A stretch of DNA of 6,201 nucleotides, taken from assembly GCA_902489515.1 (NCBI GenBank), contig CABUAL010000115.1, positions 1 to 6,201 of the forward strand, given 5' to 3'. The notes under the pieces were generated by a model. The model searched no databases and was not told the DNA's origin. It saw only the letters and a program-made list of their open reading frames with translations. Position numbers and translations under genes: made by a program. Positions 1 through 5,729 of the stretch are shown piece after piece; within the stretch, counting starts at the first letter, position 1; each line of letters begins with the position of its first letter. This DNA is from an uncultured Collinsella sp. (lineage in GTDB: Bacteria > Actinomycetota > Coriobacteriia > Coriobacteriales > Coriobacteriaceae).

Positions 1-1099
1 GATGACGGGCGCTTATCTGACCGGCAAACGAATGATCCGGGTGCCTGATGAACGGCGCAAGCCCGGTCGTGGCTGCCTTAAAATTACGGGCGCTCGAGCC
101 AACAACCTCAAAAACGTTACCGCCAAGATCGAGTTTGGTACGCTTACGGTTGTTACCGGCGTGTCGGGATCGGGCAAGAGCTCCCTGGTTACCGACACCA
201 TTGCGCCTGCCCTTACGAATGCTATTCACCGTTCGACGCGCCCTGTGGGTCCGTATAAAAAAATCGAGGGCATCGAGTGTATCGATAAGGTTATTGATAT
301 CGACCAGTCGCCGATTGGCCGCACGCCGCGTTCCAACCCTGCTACTTATATCGGCCTGTGGGATGATCTTCGCGCACTGTTTGCGAGTACGCCGGAGTCG
401 AAGGCGCGCGGCTACTCGCCAGGTCGTTTCTCCTTTAATGTGAGTGGCGGGCGCTGTGAGGCGTGCAAGGGCGACGGACAGATCAAGATCGAGATGCACT
501 TCCTTCCCGATATCTACGTTCCCTGCGAAGTTTGCGGCGGTAAACGCTACAACCGCGAGACACTCGAGGTCACCTATCGTGGCAAGACCATCTCGGACGT
601 GCTCGACATGAGCGTTACCGAGGCGCTGGCCTTCTTTGGGAATATCCCGCAGATTAAGCGCAAGCTCCAGACGCTGTACGATGTAGGCTTGGGCTACGTG
701 AGCCTGGGCCAGCCCGCCACGACGCTTTCGGGCGGCGAGGCGCAGCGTGTGAAGCTCGCCAAGGAGCTTCATCGACGCCAGACGGGCAAGACGTTCTATA
801 TTTTGGACGAGCCGACGACCGGCCTTCATTTTGAGGACGTCCGCCAGCTGCTCGATGTACTGCAGCGCTTGGTCGATGCGGGCAACACGGTGCTGGTGAT
901 TGAACACAACCTTGATGTCATCAAGGTTGCCGACCGCCTGATCGATATGGGTCCCGAGGGCGGTAACGGCGGCGGAACCGTCGTGGTTTCGGGTACACCG
1001 GAGCAGGTTGCGGACTGTCCGCAGAGTTATACGGGCAAGTTTTTGGCGCCGTTGCTCAGGCGTGACCGGGAGCGCCAGGCTCAACTTGATGCTCAATAA
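1..1099 (+). CDS. uvrA: UvrA excinuclease ABC subunit A, C-terminal part (5' end outside window)
   Basis: This is the damage-recognition ATPase of nucleotide excision repair, which works in the cytoplasm as a dimer with UvrB. Codons are in frame from base 2. The first visible ATG is internal ([10 protein letters not shown] is a conserved mid-protein UvrA stretch), so roughly the first 600 residues of a usual protein of about 940 are missing. Counting from base 2, the second ABC module is complete: Walker [10 protein letters not shown] at 53-61, zinc-finger cysteines C152, C155, C175 and C178 (CxxC-19-CxxC), ABC signature [16 protein letters not shown] from 241, Walker [12 protein letters not shown] from 266, and the switch histidine H302. 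The tail GPEGGNGGG...SGTPEQV is the normal UvrA ending, and the gene stops with TAA. Nothing looks degraded. It is followed by a hairpin, so it probably ends a transcription unit. The CxxC finger and GPEGG tail favour a true UvrA over other ABC ATPases. Confidence 0.97.
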   Translation, partial: MTGAYLTGKRMIRVPDERRKPGRGCLKITGARANNLKNVTAKIEFGTLTVVTGVSGSGKSSLVTDTIAPALTNAIHRSTRPVGPYKKIEGIECIDKVIDIDQSPIGRTPRSNPATYIGLWDDLRALFASTPESKARGYSPGRFSFNVSGGRCEACKGDGQIKIEMHFLPDIYVPCEVCGGKRYNRETLEVTYRGKTISDVLDMSVTEALAFFGNIPQIKRKLQTLYDVGLGYVSLGQPATTLSGGEAQRVKLAKELHRRQTGKTFYILDEPTTGLHFEDVRQLLDVLQRLVDAGNTVLVIEHNLDVIKVADRLIDMGPEGGNGGGTVVVSGTPEQVADCPQSYTGKFLAPLLRRDRERQAQLDAQ

Positions 1100-1119
1100 A
1101 TAGGCGATTCAGTTTATGG

Positions 1120-1157
1120 GCGCCATCGACTCCTTGTGATTCGATGGCGCTTGCTGT
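1120..1157 (+). terminator. Possible uvrA transcription terminator hairpin
   Basis: A perfect 10-bp inverted repeat, GCGCCATCGA at 1120-1129 and TCGATGGCGC at 1141-1150, encloses an 11-nt loop and lies 20 bp after the uvrA stop. Two further G-U pairs could extend it outward. The tract after it (TTGCTGT) is only moderately T-rich, so this is either a weak intrinsic terminator or a 3'-end stabilising hairpin. The minus strand has no T-run, so there is no sign of bidirectional function. Confidence 0.45.
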
Positions 1158-1163
1158 GCCGAA

Positions 1164-1194
1164 GTGACGTATGCAGCCGAATTGGACATATACT
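1164..1194 (+). promoter_or_regulatory. Candidate promoter for the ybaK-murJ-uvrC run
   Basis: A TATACT box at 1189-1194 differs from the -10 consensus by one base. Upstream, GTGACG at 1164-1169 matches four of six -35 positions, with a rather long 19-bp spacer. Transcription would begin near 1201, about 30 bases before the chosen ybaK start. The placement after the hairpin and before a three-gene run makes biological sense, but the -35 is weak. Confidence 0.35.
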
Positions 1195-1231
1195 TAATCC
1201 TTACGTCCGAATGCGAGGGAAAGGATATGTC

Positions 1232-1732
1232 ATGGCAAAGGCTGTAAAGACGCCAAAAACCAATGCGATGCGCGAGCTGGAAAGCGCCGGCATTTCCTAT
1301 GTTCTACATACGTACGAAGACGATGGCGATGAGTCGGTGGGCCTGGGGGTCGCGATTTCGGAGCAGCTTGGCGAGGAGCCCGGTCAAGGATTTAAGACTT
1401 TGGTCTGTGTGACACCGTCCAACGACTATGTCGTGTGCTGCATCCCTGTTGCCGACGAGCTCGATCTAAAGTCCGCCGCGCGTGCCGCGGGGGAGAAGTC
1501 CTTGGCCATGATGCATGTGAAGGATTTGCTTGCGGCGACTGGCTACGTTCGCGGCGGCTGCAGCCCGGTCGGTATGAAAAAACGCTACCGGACGCTCATT
1601 GATGAGACATGTGTCCTTTGGGATACCATTTTTATTTCGGGAGGCAAGCGTGGTTATCAGCTCGAGCTTGCACCCGATGATTTAATTGCATTTTGCGGGG
1701 CGACGGTTGCCGCGATTACGAGAGAGGACTGA
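1232..1732 (+). CDS. ybaK: YbaK/EbsC-type Cys-tRNA(Pro) deacylase
   Basis: The 166-residue protein fits the YbaK/EbsC editing-domain family (usually about 160 residues), which hydrolyses Cys wrongly attached to tRNA(Pro) by prolyl-tRNA synthetase in the cytoplasm. Visible family features are the N-terminal ISYVLHTYEDDG, the GFKTLVCV strand with K55 matching the essential lysine of Haemophilus YbaK, the GYVRGGCSPVGMKKR loop at 105-119, and the SGGKRGYQLELAPDDL C-terminal motif at 137-151. The ATG at 1232 was chosen because AAAGGA at 1220-1225 lies 6 nt upstream and because family similarity begins right after it. An upstream in-frame extension to 1136 exists but runs through the hairpin and the candidate promoter and has no family resemblance. 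murJ follows after 3 bp, so the two are probably co-transcribed. The deacylase function is inferred from the family. Related ProX or YeaK proteins edit other amino acids, so the exact substrate is less certain than the fold. Confidence 0.9.
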   Translation: MAKAVKTPKTNAMRELESAGISYVLHTYEDDGDESVGLGVAISEQLGEEPGQGFKTLVCVTPSNDYVVCCIPVADELDLKSAARAAGEKSLAMMHVKDLLAATGYVRGGCSPVGMKKRYRTLIDETCVLWDTIFISGGKRGYQLELAPDDLIAFCGATVAAITRED

Positions 1733-1735
1733 GCG

Positions 1736-3418
1736 ATGCCGCAGGAAGAATTGAAGCGCGGAGCTCATCTTGCAAAAGAATCTGCGCCTCAGACACCCTC
1801 ATCCGAAGCTTCTTCGTCGCGAGATGACACTGACGACATGGGCTCGTCGGACTACTCCACGGTTGGTCGTTCCGCCGGGCTTATGACCATCCTGACTATC
1901 GTGTCTCGCGTCACCGGTTTTATCCGCACGTGGGCAATGGCGGCCGCTATTGGCATGTCGCTACTCTCGTCCTCCTATCAGGTTGCCAACAACCTGCCCA
2001 ACATGCTCTACGAGCTCGTGATGGGCGGCATGCTCGTTACGGCGTTTTTGCCGGTGTATATGGGCGTGAGGCGCGAGCAGGGCCGCGAGGCATCGAACGA
2101 GTATGTCGGCAATCTGCTCGGTATTCTGCTTCTGCTGCTGGGCGGTATCTCGCTGCTGGGCACCGTGTTTGCTCCCGGCTTTATTTGGACGCAGTCGTTC
2201 CTTTCGGGCGATGGCGGCAGCATGGATACCGCTGCGTTCATGTTCCGCTTCTTTGCTATCCAAATTCTGTTTTATGGCTTGGGCTCGGTGTTCTCGGGCG
2301 TTCTCAACGCACATCGCGACTACTTCTGGTCGACGTTTGCCCCGGTTCTCAACAATGTCATCGTTATCGCCAGCTTTATGGGCTTTGCTCCCGTGTCTGC
2401 ACAATTTGGCGAGCAGGTCGGTATTATCTTGATCGCAGCTGGTACGACCCTCGGCGTCTTTGTCCAGATGGCCTGCCAGATTCCCGCGCTTGGCAAGCAT
2501 GGCGTGCATCCTCATATCCATATCGACTTTAAGGACCCCGCGCTGCGACAGACGATTGCGCTTGGTATCCCGACGCTGCTCGCCACGGTGTGCATGTTTG
2601 TCTCGACTTCCATTACCAATGCCGCCGCGCTGGTGGTGCAGCCCGAGACCGGCCCTTCCGTCATCGCATATGCGCGCCTGTGGTACACGTTGCCCTATGC
2701 GCTGATCGCTGCCTCGCTTTCGACGGCACTCTATACCGAACTCTCTCACGATGCACAGGAGAAGGATTACGACAGCGTCCGCACGGGCATTTCGCGCGGT
2801 GTCGCCCAGATGCTCTTCTTCCTGATTCCGTTTGCGATGTACCTGATCGTCTTCGCCCGTCCGCTCAACATGATCTACTGCGCCGGCAAGTTCGATGAAT
2901 CCGGTGTGGCGCTGGTGTCGGAGTTCCTTATCTATCTGGCACTTTCCCTGCCGCTCTACGGCGTGGTCGTGCTGATGCAGAAGAGCTTCTCGGCCCTGCT
3001 CGATATGAAACCTTATAGCCGCTATTGCTTGTACTCCGCTATCGGTCAGGCCGGTTCGGTGCTGCTGTTTGGCGTGGTGCTGGGCTACGGTATGCCGGCA
3101 ATTGCGCTTTCGTACGTCGTTGACTACGTGGTCTTGGTCGGATGCTCACTGTGGTGGCTGCGCCGTCGTCTGCATGGCCTTCAGGTCAAGTCTATCCTGC
3201 ACGGCGGTTTCTTCGGCCTGTTGTTCGGTGGCCTGGGCGCTGCCGCGGGCGCCGGCGTCATGTGGGCACTTGAGCACTTTGTCGGAATGCTTGGCAGCTC
3301 GATCCTCATTACCCTGGGCTACGTTTGTGTTGCAGGCGTCGTCTCGCTCGCCGTGACTTTTGGCCTTGCCTTCGTCTTTAAGATGCCCGAGGTCTCGGCG
3401 CTGCTTCGTCGCAAGTAG
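1736..3418 (+). CDS. murJ: MurJ (MviN) lipid II flippase
   Basis: This is an integral membrane protein of the MurJ/MviN family (MOP superfamily), which flips the peptidoglycan precursor lipid II across the cytoplasmic membrane. The 560 residues comprise a hydrophilic tail of about 44 residues rich in Ser, Asp and Glu, then about 14 hydrophobic segments (roughly 47-73, 86-110, 124-150, 168-190, 200-217, 227-249, 272-298, 310-333, 352-376, 391-414, 430-450, 455-476, 488-512, 519-547). Family landmarks are SRVTGFIR (R58, R64), VANNLPNMLYELVMGG, and GVLNAHRDYFWSTFAPVLNN at 188-207. R58 and R64 match E. coli R18 and R24 without gaps. The positions of E. coli D39 and R52 are S79 and Y92. The ATG at 1736 has AGAGAGGA at 1721-1728 seven bases upstream; Met35 lacks such a site. 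The gene starts 3 bp after ybaK, and its stop directly abuts the uvrC start, suggesting translational coupling. An alternative reading is another MOP-family flippase such as an O-antigen or teichoic-acid exporter, but the motifs favour MurJ. Confidence 0.92.
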   Translation: MPQEELKRGAHLAKESAPQTPSSEASSSRDDTDDMGSSDYSTVGRSAGLMTILTIVSRVTGFIRTWAMAAAIGMSLLSSSYQVANNLPNMLYELVMGGMLVTAFLPVYMGVRREQGREASNEYVGNLLGILLLLLGGISLLGTVFAPGFIWTQSFLSGDGGSMDTAAFMFRFFAIQILFYGLGSVFSGVLNAHRDYFWSTFAPVLNNVIVIASFMGFAPVSAQFGEQVGIILIAAGTTLGVFVQMACQIPALGKHGVHPHIHIDFKDPALRQTIALGIPTLLATVCMFVSTSITNAAALVVQPETGPSVIAYARLWYTLPYALIAASLSTALYTELSHDAQEKDYDSVRTGISRGVAQMLFFLIPFAMYLIVFARPLNMIYCAGKFDESGVALVSEFLIYLALSLPLYGVVVLMQKSFSALLDMKPYSRYCLYSAIGQAGSVLLFGVVLGYGMPAIALSYVVDYVVLVGCSLWWLRRRLHGLQVKSILHGGFFGLLFGGLGAAAGAGVMWALEHFVGMLGSSILITLGYVCVAGVVSLAVTFGLAFVFKMPEVSALLRRK

Positions 3419-5365
3419 GTGCGTGTGGCAGGTCACGACAACATTCCAACACTTGCCGAACAGGTTTCGCGCGTTCCCACGCAACCCGGCTGCTACCTTT
3501 GGAAAGATGCCAAGGGCGATGTCATCTATGTGGGCAAGGCAAAAAACTTGCGTGCCCGTATGCGTCAATACGTGACGCTGCAGGACGAGCGTCAAAAGAT
3601 TCCGCTCATGATGCAGCTGGTGGCGAGCTTCGACTATATCGTGGTGGAGACCGAGCACGAGGCATTGGTGCTCGAGCGCAATCTGATTGGCCAGTACCAT
3701 CCGTACTTTAACGTCGATCTCAAAGACGATAAAAGCTATCCCTTTATCGCCATCACTAAAAGCGATCTATTGCCCGCTATTAAATACACGCGCGAGCGTC
3801 ATAAACCGGGAACGCGCTATTTTGGCCCCTATACCGATAGCCGTGCGGCGCGTGAGACCATCGATACGCTACGCAAGGTTATTCCTATTTGCTCGGCATC
3901 CTGTGCGGAATGGCGCCGCTGCCGCCGCATCGTCGAATCTCATAAGGGCGAAGAAGACATCGTCAATATGATTTGCGCGCAAAACGGGCGTCCCTGCTTT
4001 GACTACCATGTCGGGCGCGGGCCGGGCGCATGCGTCGGCGCGATTTCCCCTGCCGACTATGCCAAGAACGTCAAGCGTGTCGAGCGCTTTTTGTCGGGCC
4101 ATCGTAAGGATGTCGTCGATGAGCTGACCTCCGAGATGACGGATGCCGCCGAGGCGCTCGACTTTGAGCGTGCGGCGCGCGTCAAGCGTCGCCTGGAAGT
4201 CATTAGGGGCCTGGACGATCGCCAACAGGTCGTTTTTCCATCAAGCGTCGATATCGACGTCATCGGCTTCTATCGCGAAGAGACTATCTCTGCCGCCTGT
4301 GTCTTTGTCGTTCGCGAGGGCCGAACGGTTCGAACTTGCGAGTTCATCCTCGATAAAGGCCTGGATGTCGACGAGGAAGAGCTTCAATCGGGCTTTCTTA
4401 AGCGCTATTATGACGAGACGGCTGATATTCCAGCCGAGATCAATCTTTCTGTCGAGCTTGAGGATGCCGAAGCGTTGGGGGAGTGGCTTGCGGGCAAGCG
4501 CGAACGCTCTTGCCATCTCCATAGGCCGCAGCGCGGCGAAAAGCACCGCCTGCTCGATATGGCTTCCAAAAATGCACGCCATGCCCTCATGCGCTACATG
4601 ATGCGCACGGGATATGCTGACGATCGCACCAATCAGGCGCTCCTGGAGCTCGAAAGCGCGCTGGCGCTGCCTGCGCCGCCGTTGCGCATCGAGTGCTTCG
4701 ATATCTCGACGTTGCACGGCACCTTTACCGTCGCTTCGATGGTGGTATTTACCAACGGCCGTGCCGACAAGGGCCAGTATCGTCGCTTTAAAATTCAGGC
4801 CGAATTGGACGAGGCGAACGACTTCGTATCGATGTCCGAGGTTCTGGGGCGTCGCTATGCTCCCGAGCGCATGGCCGACGAGCGCTTTGGCTCGCGCCCC
4901 GATTTGCTCGTTGTCGATGGCGGTAAGCCGCAATTGACCGCTGCGATCAAGCAACTTGAGGCTCTTGGGCTCGATATACCAGTTTGTGGCTTGGCAAAGG
5001 CCGACGAGGAAGTTTTTGTGCCTTGGGACGAGACTCCTGTCGTGCTGCCGACCGGGTCTGCTTCGCTCTATCTAATTAAACAGGTACGCGATGAGTCCCA
5101 CCGATTTGCCATCACGTTCCACCGTGAGTTGCGCGATAAAGCCATGACGGTTTCGGTACTCGATGACGTTCCGGGCGTGGGACCCACCAGAAAACGTGCC
5201 CTTATGCGCCATTTTGGCTCGATGAAGCGTTTGCGCGCGGCGAGCGAGCAAGAGATCGCGGAAGTTCGCGGCATACCTGCCGATGTTGCCAAGGCGGTCC
5301 ACGAGGCGCTCGTTGCATGGAATGCCGAGCGCGCCGAGGCGGCGGCTGGCCATTCCGATAGCTAA
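3419..5365 (+). CDS. uvrC: UvrC excinuclease ABC subunit C
   Basis: UvrC is the nuclease of nucleotide excision repair; with UvrB it cuts on both sides of a lesion. Numbered from the GTG at 3419, the 648 residues show: a GIY-YIG nuclease domain (about 20-100) with GCYLW, VIYVGKAKNLRAR and EALVLERNLI; a Cys-rich linker (151-208); a UVR helical hairpin (about 228-262, ALDFERAARVKRRLEVI) that contacts UvrB; an RNase H-like nuclease domain with FDIS (D428), NDF (D468), VVDGGKPQL (D500) and DESHRF (H561); and tandem helix-hairpin-helix motifs (PGVG 585-588, RGIP 617-620) for DNA binding. Both nuclease sites look intact. The length exceeds the usual 590-620 mainly through an insertion near 158-190. 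The linker does not keep all four Fe-S cysteines (see finding). The start is uncertain: GTG at 3419 directly follows the murJ stop, and a second in-frame GTG lies at 3425; neither has a strong Shine-Dalgarno, so coupled re-initiation from murJ is likely. Confidence 0.96.
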   Translation: MRVAGHDNIPTLAEQVSRVPTQPGCYLWKDAKGDVIYVGKAKNLRARMRQYVTLQDERQKIPLMMQLVASFDYIVVETEHEALVLERNLIGQYHPYFNVDLKDDKSYPFIAITKSDLLPAIKYTRERHKPGTRYFGPYTDSRAARETIDTLRKVIPICSASCAEWRRCRRIVESHKGEEDIVNMICAQNGRPCFDYHVGRGPGACVGAISPADYAKNVKRVERFLSGHRKDVVDELTSEMTDAAEALDFERAARVKRRLEVIRGLDDRQQVVFPSSVDIDVIGFYREETISAACVFVVREGRTVRTCEFILDKGLDVDEEELQSGFLKRYYDETADIPAEINLSVELEDAEALGEWLAGKRERSCHLHRPQRGEKHRLLDMASKNARHALMRYMMRTGYADDRTNQALLELESALALPAPPLRIECFDISTLHGTFTVASMVVFTNGRADKGQYRRFKIQAELDEANDFVSMSEVLGRRYAPERMADERFGSRPDLLVVDGGKPQLTAAIKQLEALGLDIPVCGLAKADEEVFVPWDETPVVLPTGSASLYLIKQVRDESHRFAITFHRELRDKAMTVSVLDDVPGVGPTRKRALMRHFGSMKRLRAASEQEIAEVRGIPADVAKAVHEALVAWNAERAEAAAGHSDS

Positions 5366-5442
5366 ACACGAGCCTAAACAACTGATATACATGATTGCGC
5401 GATTTTCAACCATTTATTTCGCCATGATTGCCTGCTGGTTTC

Positions 5443-5504
5443 GGGTTTTATTAACGCTAAAACGTTTGACTAACCCAAGCGAAAACCCTGCTATCCTGCG
5501 GGTT
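5443..5504 (+). repeat. Inverted and direct AACCC/GGGTT repeats around the candidate promoter
   Basis: GGGTTTT at 5443-5449 is the perfect reverse complement of AAAACCC at 5482-5488, flanking the -35 box. AACCC occurs again at 5472-5476, and GGGTT at 5500-5504 sits on the expected transcription start. The two AACCC copies are 12 bp apart, close to one helical turn. The arrangement resembles an operator, but units of five to seven bases are short enough to be chance. Confidence 0.35.
5466..5497 (+). promoter_or_regulatory. Candidate promoter for the substrate-binding protein gene
   Basis: TTGACT at 5466-5471 is a near-consensus -35 box. TATCCT at 5492-5497 is preceded by TGC, giving an extended -10. 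The 20-bp spacer is longer than the usual 17, and the extended -10 may offset that. Transcription would start near 5504, leaving a leader of about 226 nt before the ATG at 5730. A weaker alternative is TTGGGT at 5633-5638 with TATATA at 5655-5660, which would give a much shorter leader lacking the three-way junction. Confidence 0.45.
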
Positions 5505-5524
5505 GACGAAGACTGATATCTCAC

Positions 5525-5619
5525 CTCGCCGATACATACTGTCTGGCGAATCATTTGTCAATGAATTCGGTGAACGGTAGTAAATACCGTTCAAGCGTAT
5601 GTATGTATCGGTCGCCGAG
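5525..5619 (+). ncRNA. Candidate structured leader RNA (three-way junction), class unknown
   Basis: CCGATACATAC at 5529-5539 pairs perfectly with GTATGTATCGG at 5601-5611, and CTCG (5525-5528) can pair with CGAG (5616-5619) across a 4-nt bulge. Inside are two hairpins. One is 5547-5555 with 5560-5569 (one bulged A, loop TGTC). The other is a perfect 9-bp stem, TGAACGGTA at 5571-5579 with TACCGTTCA at 5585-5593, with loop GTAAA. The junction strands are 7, 1 and 7 nt, so the parts fit a compact three-way junction. It lies between the candidate promoter and the downstream gene on the same strand, as expected for a cis-regulatory RNA. I recognise no consensus of a known riboswitch. The helices could instead be protein-binding DNA repeats. 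Confidence 0.5.
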
Positions 5620-5676
5620 CGCGGCACCTCAGTTGGGTTCGTCGGTAGGTAAGGTATATATCGTCCGCAAGTTGCG

Positions 5677-5700
5677 CGGGGGCACGTCTAGGTGCTCCCG
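5677..5700 (+). promoter_or_regulatory. Leader hairpin with an alternative pairing partner
   Basis: CGGGGGCAC at 5677-5685 pairs with GTGCTCCCG at 5692-5700 (9 bp, one G-U) around the loop GTCTAG. The following bases (AGTAAGATTC) are not a U-tract, so it is not an ordinary intrinsic terminator. Part of its right arm, AGGTGCT at 5690-5696, can instead pair with GGCACCT at 5623-5629, so the two folds exclude each other. Confidence 0.45.
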
Positions 5701-5707
5701 AGTAAGA

Positions 5708-5726
5708 TTCTCTATTGATAGGAGAA
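5708..5726 (+). promoter_or_regulatory. Ribosome binding site inside a small sequestering hairpin
   Basis: The Shine-Dalgarno AGGAG at 5720-5724 ends 5 nt before the ATG at 5730 and fixes that start. Most of it lies in the right arm of a 6-bp hairpin: TTCTCT at 5708-5713 with GGAGAA at 5721-5726 (one G-U), loop ATTGATA. The left arm acts as an anti-Shine-Dalgarno, which would allow translational control if the hairpin forms in the cell. Confidence 0.5.
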
Positions 5727-5729
5727 GAC

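Larger units (their letters stand above)
5366..5729 (+). other. 364-bp non-coding region between uvrC and the substrate-binding protein gene
   Basis: No credible gene lies here on either strand. The first part (5366-5442) is AT-rich and shows only a 9-bp direct repeat, CATGATTGC at 5390-5398 and 5423-5431, and no convincing uvrC terminator. The best terminator candidate is a 4-bp stem at 5431-5445 followed by TTTTATT. From 5443 onward it holds an inverted repeat, a candidate promoter and a highly structured leader, listed separately. No tRNA, T-box consensus or other RNA family that I can name is visible. Confidence 0.75.

Noticed and set aside
1136..1231. An N-terminal extension of the YbaK protein
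   Set aside because: The extension crosses the hairpin and candidate promoter, lacks family similarity, and the ATG at 1232 has a well-placed AAAGGA.
1961..2749. A 262-codon open frame on the minus strand inside murJ
   Set aside because: It is the antisense shadow of a well-supported membrane protein gene. Its translation is rich in Arg, Gln and His with no recognisable domain, and such frames are common in GC-rich DNA.
3146..3700. A 184-codon open frame on the minus strand across the murJ-uvrC junction
   Set aside because: It overlaps conserved coding sequence of both genes, has a low-complexity basic composition and resembles no family I know.
5431..5452. A uvrC intrinsic terminator
   Set aside because: The stem is only 4 bp (CCTG/CGGG) before TTTTATT; too weak to annotate.
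5391..5516. A 41-codon hydrophobic small open frame after uvrC
   Set aside because: It has no Shine-Dalgarno before the ATG and runs straight through the candidate promoter of the next gene; its hydrophobicity follows from local AT-richness.
5597..5608. A GTAT triple repeat as a phase-variable tract
   Set aside because: Three units are too few to suggest slippage, and the repeat is explained by the closing helix of the leader structure.
5677..5710. An intrinsic terminator or T-box antiterminator before the binding protein gene
   Set aside because: The hairpin is strong, but no U-tract follows and the T-box consensus was not found.
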